From an uncultured Alistipes sp. (lineage in GTDB: Bacteria > Bacteroidota > Bacteroidia > Bacteroidales > Rikenellaceae): a stretch of 64,000 nt of DNA. The notes below the pieces were generated by a model. That model saw only the letters and a program-made list of their open reading frames with translations, did no database searches and had not been told where the DNA came from. The first letter of the stretch is position 1. Every line of letters starts with the position of its first letter. Positions 58,341 to 64,000 of the stretch are shown piece after piece. Location: NCBI GenBank assembly GCA_905213895.1, contig CAJMKE010000014.1, positions 16,805 to 80,804 of the forward strand. Direction: 5' to 3'. A program made the translations under genes and the position numbers.

Positions 58341-59642
58341 ATGAACTATTCCGAAACCGTCGAATTTCTCTATTCGTCGATGCCCTCGTTTCAGGACAAG
58401 GGCGCAACCGCCTACAAACCGGGGCTGGAACGCGTTGCCGAATTCTGCCGCAAAATCGGCAATCCGCAGCGCAACTATTTCGTAATCCACGTGGCAGGCA
58501 CCAACGGCAAGGGGTCGGTGTCCCACATGCTGGCGGCGATTTTCCAACAGGCGGGCTACCAGACGGGTCTGTTCACGTCGCCGCACCTCAACGACTTCCG
58601 CGAGCGGATAAAGGTGAACGGCGAGATGATTTCCAAACAGAAGATAGTCAATTTCGTCGACAAGTACCGCCGCGACATGGAGGAGTGCGAACTCTCGTTC
58701 TTCGAGATGACGACCGCGCTCGCGTTCGACTATTTCGCGCAGAGCGACGTCGAGGTGGCTGTGGTCGAGACGGGACTTGGCGGTCGGCTCGACGCGACGA
58801 ACATCGTGATACCCGTTATCAGCGTGATAACCAACGTGGGTCTCGAACACACCGCGCTTTTGGGCGACTCGCTGCCGAAAATCGCGCGCGAGAAGGGCGG
58901 AATCATCAAGAAGAGCATTCCGGTGGTCGTGGGCGAACGCAATCCCAACTACAATCTCGTGATAGAGGAGATTGCGGACGACATGCGTTCGGAGGTGATT
59001 TATGCCGAGGAGGCGTTCGAGTGCCGCGGTTCGGGCGAGGCGGACGGCAAGCAGGTATTCGACATGGTGCGCACCCGCGACGGGCAGGAGTACCAGTTGC
59101 GGCTGGGGCTTTTGGGCGAATACCAGCGCAGCAACCTCACCGTGGTATGCGCCGTGGCGGACTATCTGCATCAGAATACGCCGCTCTCAATCAGCCGCCG
59201 TGCATTCGTCGAGGGTCTGAACAACGTTACCGAGATAACGTCGTTCCACGGTCGCTGGGAGATTCTCGGCACCGCGCCGCTGACGGTCTGCGACACGGGA
59301 CACAACGCCCACGGACTGGCTCTCGTCGGCGAACAGTTGCGCCGCCGCAAGGTTGAACGGCTGTGCTGCGTCATGGGATTCTGCGCCGACAAGGACATCG
59401 AGAAGATGCTGTCTCTGATGCCCGCCGACGCCCACTATATCTTCACCCGCGCCGACATGGAGCGCGCCGCGAAGCCGGAGGATATAATGACGGTCGCCGC
59501 GAAACTGGGTCTGGACTGCGAGTCCGCACCGAGCGTCGCCGAGGCTGTCGCCCGCGCCCGCGGGATTCTCGCGCCGGAGGACATGCTCTTCATCGGCGGC
59601 AGCACGTTCGTCGTCGCCGAAGCTCTTGCCGGTCGGCAGTAG
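58341..59642 (+). CDS. folC: Folylpolyglutamate synthase / dihydrofolate synthase
   Basis: Mur ligase-fold enzyme adding glutamate to dihydropteroate and folates. 433 residues. P-loop VAGTNGKGSVSHMLAAIF (about 53-70), FTSPHLNDFRERIKVNG, VVETGLGGRLDATN, VISVITNVGLEHTALLGDSLPKIAREKGGIIK with the carbamoylated-Lys region, and the C-terminal domain starting near 290 (VCDTGHNAHGLALVGEQL). Four-base spacing from lnt indicates one transcript. Convergent with the next gene across a composite repeat. Confidence 0.96.
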   Translation: MNYSETVEFLYSSMPSFQDKGATAYKPGLERVAEFCRKIGNPQRNYFVIHVAGTNGKGSVSHMLAAIFQQAGYQTGLFTSPHLNDFRERIKVNGEMISKQKIVNFVDKYRRDMEECELSFFEMTTALAFDYFAQSDVEVAVVETGLGGRLDATNIVIPVISVITNVGLEHTALLGDSLPKIAREKGGIIKKSIPVVVGERNPNYNLVIEEIADDMRSEVIYAEEAFECRGSGEADGKQVFDMVRTRDGQEYQLRLGLLGEYQRSNLTVVCAVADYLHQNTPLSISRRAFVEGLNNVTEITSFHGRWEILGTAPLTVCDTGHNAHGLALVGEQLRRRKVERLCCVMGFCADKDIEKMLSLMPADAHYIFTRADMERAAKPEDIMTVAAKLGLDCESAPSVAEAVARARGILAPEDMLFIGGSTFVVAEALAGRQ

Positions 59643-59662
59643 ACGGAGCGATTCATAATGAT

Positions 59663-59800
59663 TGCGCGGGCGGTTATCCGCCCGCACTCTTTTATAGCCG
59701 CCGACAATGTCGTCGGCTGACCCTAACGACCCTAATGACCCTAATGACTTTAAGGTCATTAAAGTCTTTAACGATTTCGCGGGAGGTTTAACCTCCCGCG
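59663..59800 (+). repeat. Composite 9-bp-array/hairpin element, copy with hairpins on both sides
   Basis: GCGGGCGG/CCGCCCGC hairpin, TATAGCCG-CGAC...GTCG-CGGC hairpin, 9-bp units (CCCTAACGA, CCCTAATGA twice, CTTTAAGGT, CATTAAAGT, CTTTAACGA), then hairpin GCGGGAGGTT/AACCTCCCGC. The first 115 bases are an inverted near-copy of 17590-17716. Confidence 0.8.
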
Positions 59801-59823
59801 AAAAAGCAAACCTCTTCTCCCTG

Positions 59824-60519
59824 CTACAACCGCTTCAACTCCTCCGCGAATTCGGGGTAGAGCATCATTACGGGTTCGCATCGAAGCCACAGTTCGCGGG
59901 CGAGAGCCGCCTGCGACGGTCGCTCCGACGAGATGTCGCGCAGGTAGGCGTCGTCCGTCGGATGGTCGGCTGCGCGCAGTTCGTCGGCGACGGTGCGATG
60001 ACGGCGCAGGTTCGCGAGTGCCTGCGCGTCGGCTTTGCCCGTGCGGACGAACGACGCCCACGCTTCGAGCAGCGCATGCAGTGCCGAGCGGTCGTCGATG
60101 TCGGGCAGTATGTCGTCGAAACAGTCCCATTCGCCGAGCGCGATGTAGCATAGCGCGAGCGTCGGCGTCGCACCCATCGAATCCTCGGGGTCGCAGTCGA
60201 GCAGCATCTCAGCCTGTGCCGCCGCGAGTTCGAAATCGCCCGCCAGATAGTTGTCTATCGTCGAGCCGTAGATTATTTCCAGCCCCGCACGCGTGTTGGC
60301 ATGGTTGCGGTCGAGTTCGACCGCCTCGTCCTCGGGCAACGCATCGACGATGAGCCGGAACGCCTCGTAGCGTTCGCTGCACGCGCTGCGGAAGTCGCCG
60401 CGCCGCTCCTCCTCGTGCGAGAGTCCGAGCCGGCGCACGAGGTCGCCCTCGTCGCCGCTGCCTGCGAGTATGAAAGTCTGATTCTCTGTGGGTTTGAGTT
60501 TTAACGGACTTTTCTTCAT
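59824..60519 (-). CDS. Helical-repeat (TPR-like) protein, unrecognised
   Basis: 231 residues, acidic, no signal or membrane segment. The middle (about 60-150) looks like two or three TPR-type helix pairs (NHANTRAGLEIIYGSTIDNYLAGDFELAAAQAEMLLDCDPED, TPTLALCYIALGEWDCFDDIL). N and C termini lack known motifs. I cannot assign a function. The start codon overlaps the stop of the upstream sulfatase gene by four bases, so translation is probably coupled and the product may act with it, for example as a cytoplasmic partner; that is only context. Confidence 0.7.
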   Translation of the reverse strand: MKKSPLKLKPTENQTFILAGSGDEGDLVRRLGLSHEEERRGDFRSACSERYEAFRLIVDALPEDEAVELDRNHANTRAGLEIIYGSTIDNYLAGDFELAAAQAEMLLDCDPEDSMGATPTLALCYIALGEWDCFDDILPDIDDRSALHALLEAWASFVRTGKADAQALANLRRHRTVADELRAADHPTDDAYLRDISSERPSQAALARELWLRCEPVMMLYPEFAEELKRL

Positions 60520-62345
60520 TGCATTGATTCTATCATTTTGTATGTCGTTTGGAGCAGCGTTCTGCCTGTGCGCAGATGCCGCTCCGTGCTGTCGGGCGAA
60601 ATCACGCGTCCGGCGGTGCAGTCGAATATCGTCGCTCCGTCGGTGTCGACGACGCCGAAGCCGTCGTTGAATACGTAGTAGCCGAACTTGGGCAGCCGCG
60701 GGTCGAAAATGTCGCGGCTGAAAGGGTAGTCGTCGTGGGCGATGCCCATCTGCGCGAGCAGCGTCGCCGCGATGTCGGTCTGCGAGGCATAGGTGTCGAC
60801 GATGGCAGGACGTTTCACTGCGCCTCCCGTCCAGAGCATCGGTATGCGGTGCCGCCCGACGGCGTTTCCTGCGATACCGTAAGGGTAGGGATAGGCGTGG
60901 TCGGCGACGATGACCACGAGCGTGTCATCCCACTTGGGCGAGCGGCGCAGCGCATCGACGACGCGACCGATGCACTCGTCGGCGAATGCCATGGAGTTCA
61001 GCATACGGTCGTCGAAACGCTCCATAGGTACGTCGAACGGCTCGTGGCTCGACAGTGTGAGCCATACGGCGAAAAACGGCTTGCCGCAGCACCGGCACTC
61101 CTCCGTGTGGCGGATGAACGCGTCGGCCATGACGTCGTCGGCGTAGCCCCACTTGGAGGTCGGCGCGTCGATTCGCAGGTCGTGCTGCCCGACGATGCGG
61201 TCGAAGCCCGTGCCGTAGAGGTAAGATGACGTGTTGGTGAAGTCGGGGTCGCCGCCGTAGACGAAACTCGTCGCATAGCCCTCGCGCCGCAGCGAACGGG
61301 CTACGGACGGCAGATGACGGCTCTTGGACGGGTTCTTCATTATCGACGACTTGGTCTGGGGCGGAAATCCGCTCAATACGGCTACCGTACCGCGGTCGGT
61401 GCGGAACGAATTGGCTATCAGGTTGTCGAAATATATGCCCTCGCCTTTCAGTTTTTGGAAATTCGGCGCGACGGGTTCGCCGTCGACGAGAGCATCGACC
61501 GTCGAGCGTCCGAAACTCTCGGCGAGAATCAGTATCACGTCGGGTCGGCGCACGCGCAGAAGCGTGTCCGTGCCGCAGACCGGCAGCCGGTCGCCGCGCA
61601 GGCTCTCGAATGCCTCCGCACACTCGTTCTCGGCGAAGAAGTCGTACTCTTTCGCCGAACCGTCGGCATAGGTCGCCGACGAAACCAGTGAAAATACCGG
61701 ATTGACTGCTGCGTGGTTAAGAAACATGTTGTTGCCGAAATAGACTTTCGATATGTTTGCCGTAACCACATTCTCCCCCCCCCGAATCGCTAAAAAGGTA
61801 CAACATCCTAAAAACAATAGGATTATAGAACCGGTGATGCGTTTTTCGCTTTTCGCTTCGGGATGATAGCCGCGCAGCAGCCCGCGGTAGCAAGCCGCCA
61901 TGACGGCGAAATATGCGACGGCGGCGAAGGTATAGCCTGCCCACTCGCCTGGCGTTACGCTCGCGGCAGCCTCCTTCGGCGAGGCGAGATATTGGAACAC
62001 CGATGCGTCGAGCGGGAACGCCCAATATTCGTAGAGCCCGAGATTGACGGCGAAGATAACAGCCACGGCAGCCGCGCACACGAGCAGGAACACGTGCGTC
62101 GCCGTATGCCACCTCCGCGACGGCAGCCATATTGCGGCGATTGCCATAAGCAGCGGCAGGGCGACGACGTAGCCCGCGACGGTGGCGTCGAGGCTTAGCC
62201 CGTGCCATATCGTCCGCAGATAGTCGAGCGGTGCGGCTTCGGCGGACAGTGAGGCATAGCGCAGCAGGAATACGATTTTCTGCGCCGCCATCAGAGCCAG
62301 CGTCGTGAAGAAGAGTTCGATGACGAATATGATGTTGCGTTTCAT
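60516..62345 (-). CDS. LTA synthase-like membrane sulfatase/phosphoglycerol transferase
   Basis: 609 residues. Five TM helices in the first 190 residues (IIFVIELFFTTLALMA, VAGYVVALPLLMAIAAIWL, VFLLVCAAAVAVIFAV, GYTFAAVAYFAVMAACY, IILLFLGCCTFLAI), then an exported sulfatase domain. Metal and nucleophile motifs: VILILAESFGRSTVD, NSFRTDRGTVAVLSGFPP with the nucleophile Thr, SFVYGGDPDFTN, LTLSSHEPFDVP and VIVADHAYP. Bacteroidota lack teichoic acid, so a phosphoethanolamine/phosphoglycerol transfer to a surface glycan is more likely. A run of nine G bases right after TM5 could switch it off by slippage. Confidence 0.9.
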   Translation of the reverse strand: MKRNIIFVIELFFTTLALMAAQKIVFLLRYASLSAEAAPLDYLRTIWHGLSLDATVAGYVVALPLLMAIAAIWLPSRRWHTATHVFLLVCAAAVAVIFAVNLGLYEYWAFPLDASVFQYLASPKEAAASVTPGEWAGYTFAAVAYFAVMAACYRGLLRGYHPEAKSEKRITGSIILLFLGCCTFLAIRGGENVVTANISKVYFGNNMFLNHAAVNPVFSLVSSATYADGSAKEYDFFAENECAEAFESLRGDRLPVCGTDTLLRVRRPDVILILAESFGRSTVDALVDGEPVAPNFQKLKGEGIYFDNLIANSFRTDRGTVAVLSGFPPQTKSSIMKNPSKSRHLPSVARSLRREGYATSFVYGGDPDFTNTSSYLYGTGFDRIVGQHDLRIDAPTSKWGYADDVMADAFIRHTEECRCCGKPFFAVWLTLSSHEPFDVPMERFDDRMLNSMAFADECIGRVVDALRRSPKWDDTLVVIVADHAYPYPYGIAGNAVGRHRIPMLWTGGAVKRPAIVDTYASQTDIAATLLAQMGIAHDDYPFSRDIFDPRLPKFGYYVFNDGFGVVDTDGATIFDCTAGRVISPDSTERHLRTGRTLLQTTYKMIESMQ

Positions 62346-62361
62346 CGTTTGTAGGGAATAA

Positions 62362-63792
62362 CTAAATTCGGTTGTTGCGTCTGTCGCGCCGCAGCCGGAC
62401 GCACATTGCCGCCGTGAGAACCGCCGTCGCGACCGCACCGCCGATGTAGGCGGTCGTCGTCGCGCCCATTCCGAAGAATTGCGGCGACACGAATACGAAC
62501 GACGAGCATACGAACGTCATGAATACGGCGGGCAGCAGTGCAACCCACACGTTGCGGCGTCCGAGGTTGAGATATACGACTATGCACCACAGCACTACGG
62601 TCGCCAGAGCCTGGTTCGTCCACGAGAAGTAACGCCACACGACGTCGAAATCGACGAACGTGATGCCGATGCCGACGGCGAACAGCGGAACGGCGATTGC
62701 GAGGCGGCGCAGTTTGCTGCGCTGGTCGATGCGGAAGATGTCCGCCACTATCAGTCGCGCCGAGCGGAACGCCGTGTCGCCCGACGTAATCGGTGCTGCG
62801 ACCACGCCGAGTACGGCGAGTATGCCGCCGACGATGCCGAGCGTGCCGCGCGAAACGGTGTTGACCGCCCATGCGGCGTTGTTGCCGTGTTCGGCGAGCG
62901 TGTGCGACAGTCCGTCGGCACCGCCGAAGAACGCCATCGCTACGGCAGCCCAGACGAGGGCGATTATCGATTCGGAAATCATCGCGCCGTAGAATACCGA
63001 GCGGCACTCGGCTTCGTTGTTCACGCAGCGCGCCATCATCGGCGACTGCGTGGCGTGGAAGCCCGAAATCGCACCGCAGGCGATGGTTATGAAGAGCGTC
63101 GGCACGATGGGCATCGTCTCCGGCGCGAGTTGGAAGTTGCGGAACGTCGTCATTTCAGGCACTTCGTAGCCGCCTAACAGTATCGCGCCCATAAGCCCCA
63201 GTGCCATGAATATCAGTGCTGCACCGAATAGCGGATAGAGTTTGCCGATGATTTTGTCTATCGGCAGCAGCGTGGCGACGAAGTAGTAGACGATGATTAT
63301 TCCTATCCACGTGTGGTAGGAGACCTGCGGAACCATCTGTCCGAGGATGCTCGCGGGCGAGCGCAGGAACACGACGCCGACCAGCACGAGCAGCACTATC
63401 GAGAACAGCCGCATGAACTGCTTCATGCCGCCGCCGAGATAGCGACCGACGATTTCGGGGATGCTCAACCCGTCGTTGCGCACGAGTATGACGCCCGACA
63501 CGAAATCATGCATCGCGCCCATGAATATGCCGCCGAACGTTATCCAGAGGAATGCGACCGGACCGAAACATGCGCCCAGTATCGCGCCGAAAATCGGTCC
63601 TATGCCGGCGATGTTGAGCAGTTGGATGAGGAATACGCGCCAGCGCGGCATCGGCACGTAATCGACGCCGTCGTATAGCCGTCGGCTCGGTACGTCGGCG
63701 GTCGGGTCGATGCGGCAGACGCGCTCCAAGTAACGCCCGTAGGTGAAGTATGCTGCGACGAGCAGCGCGAGACAAATTAGAAAGGTTATCAT
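62362..63792 (-). CDS. cstA: Carbon starvation protein CstA family transporter
   Basis: 476 residues with about 13 hydrophobic segments. Family hallmarks: DYVPMPRWRVFLIQLLNIAGIGPIFGAILGACFGP at about 46-80, GAMHDFVSGVILVRNDG, CGAISGFHATQSPMMARC, ISESIIALVWAAVAMAFF and PITSGDTAFRSARLIVAD. CstA-type proteins take up peptides or pyruvate; substrate here is not known. The protein is shorter than E. coli CstA (about 700), as is usual for Bacteroidota homologues. Start at 63792; a -7 box lies 20 bases upstream. Confidence 0.92.
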   Translation of the reverse strand: MITFLICLALLVAAYFTYGRYLERVCRIDPTADVPSRRLYDGVDYVPMPRWRVFLIQLLNIAGIGPIFGAILGACFGPVAFLWITFGGIFMGAMHDFVSGVILVRNDGLSIPEIVGRYLGGGMKQFMRLFSIVLLVLVGVVFLRSPASILGQMVPQVSYHTWIGIIIVYYFVATLLPIDKIIGKLYPLFGAALIFMALGLMGAILLGGYEVPEMTTFRNFQLAPETMPIVPTLFITIACGAISGFHATQSPMMARCVNNEAECRSVFYGAMISESIIALVWAAVAMAFFGGADGLSHTLAEHGNNAAWAVNTVSRGTLGIVGGILAVLGVVAAPITSGDTAFRSARLIVADIFRIDQRSKLRRLAIAVPLFAVGIGITFVDFDVVWRYFSWTNQALATVVLWCIVVYLNLGRRNVWVALLPAVFMTFVCSSFVFVSPQFFGMGATTTAYIGGAVATAVLTAAMCVRLRRDRRNNRI

Positions 63793-63812
63793 TTCGAGTC
63801 GGTTTTGTACCA

Positions 63813-63820
63813 CAAATTTA
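63813..63820 (-). promoter_or_regulatory. -7 box of cstA
   Basis: Minus-strand TAAATTTG, leader about 15 bases, no clear -33 TTTG. Confidence 0.55.
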
Positions 63821-63870
63821 GGCTCTTTCCGAGAAAATGTTGCACTCTGCGCATAAAATTTTCGCAATAA

Positions 63871-63903
63871 TTTGCATGATTAAAGAAAAAATTGCGATAT
63901 TTG
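63871..63903 (+). promoter_or_regulatory. Promoter of tRNA-Thr
   Basis: TTTG (63871-63874), 21 bases, GATATTTG (63896-63903), one change from TAnnTTTG. Confidence 0.6.
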
Positions 63904-63926
63904 CACCTCGAACGATTCAGTCGTCT

Positions 63927-63998
63927 GCCGAATTAGCTCAGTGGTAGAGCACTTCACTCGTAATGAAGGGGTCCCGAGTTCAAGTCTCGGATTCGGCT
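63927..63998 (+). tRNA. tRNA-Thr (anticodon CGT)
   Basis: Cloverleaf by eye: acceptor GCCGAAT/ATTCGGC, short D arm GCTC...GAGC, anticodon stem CTTCA/TGAAG with loop CTCGTAA (anticodon CGT, reads ACG), T arm CCGAG/CTCGG with TTCAAGT, discriminator T. CCA is not encoded. Positions 63999-64000 are the window end; further tRNAs could follow. Confidence 0.95.
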
Positions 63999-64000
63999 CT

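Noticed and set aside
1..64000. Insertion sequences, prophage, integrative elements, riboswitches, rRNA
   Set aside because: No transposase, integrase, phage structural gene, recognisable riboswitch or rRNA found on either strand.

Overview
The window looks like chromosome from a GC-rich member of the Bacteroidota, most likely order Bacteroidales and perhaps Rikenellaceae (Alistipes-like). Support: almost every recognisable promoter uses the Bacteroidota -33 TTTG / -7 TAnnTTTG signature; Shine-Dalgarno sequences are largely absent; lineage-typical families occur (DUF4271 next to hemD, DUF3467, S46 dipeptidyl-peptidase, 'YASPDG'-type OmpA lipoprotein, PheS with a Cys-rich insert). I find 48 protein genes and one tRNA, nearly all housekeeping. 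There is no insertion sequence, prophage, CRISPR array or rRNA.

Layout. 1-10.9 kb: enolase (5' end outside the window), a YegS-like lipid kinase, ApbE, rpsO-pnp, an OmpA/TPR lipoprotein, then yidD, rnpA, hemD and DUF4271. 11-16.9 kb: sensor kinase, S41 protease with a small membrane protein, ispH, cmk, LysE-type exporter. 17-32.9 kb: DUF3467, DeoR regulator, secreted PHP and histidine-phosphatase proteins, polA, queD, Lrp, an AT-rich WG-repeat protein, kbl, a YhiM homologue, S46 peptidase, nadA. 32.9-33.3 kb: a 425-base gap holding an AT-rich block and DnaA-box-like sites, my candidate for oriC. 33.3-43.6 kb: mrp, pgk, sppA, a sodium/solute symporter followed by a fused sugar kinase-MurQ (a likely MurNAc salvage pair), metG. 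43.6 kb: two parS-like palindromes, then mnmG, ybeY, an EnvC-like protein, a TPR lipoprotein-type protein and pheS. 50-64 kb: patatin/beta-barrel protein, lipA-lipB, recJ, lnt-folC, a small TPR-like gene, an LTA-synthase-like sulfatase with a G9 tract, cstA, tRNA-Thr.

The most striking content lies between the genes. About thirty loci carry tandem arrays with an exact 9-bp period (units such as CTTTAAGGA/TCCTTAAAG; a second family GTAATATAG). Most are arranged as imperfect inverted repeats. Some are joined with short GC-rich hairpins and fixed linkers into composite elements sitting directly behind stop codons. All six convergent gene junctions in the window carry a 9-bp array or a composite element. 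One 9-bp array lies in frame inside polA. A second class of hairpin carries a complete promoter, with the -33 box in its right arm and exactly 20 bp to the -7 box. I know of no named repeat family that matches these. They are the best candidate here for an undescribed system.

Support for an origin in this window is mixed but interesting: AT-rich DUE-like block, DnaA-like boxes, parS-like sites 10 kb away, mnmG and rnpA-yidD nearby, and a change of GC skew in hand-counted lines. Against it, several highly expressed genes would lie on the lagging strand.
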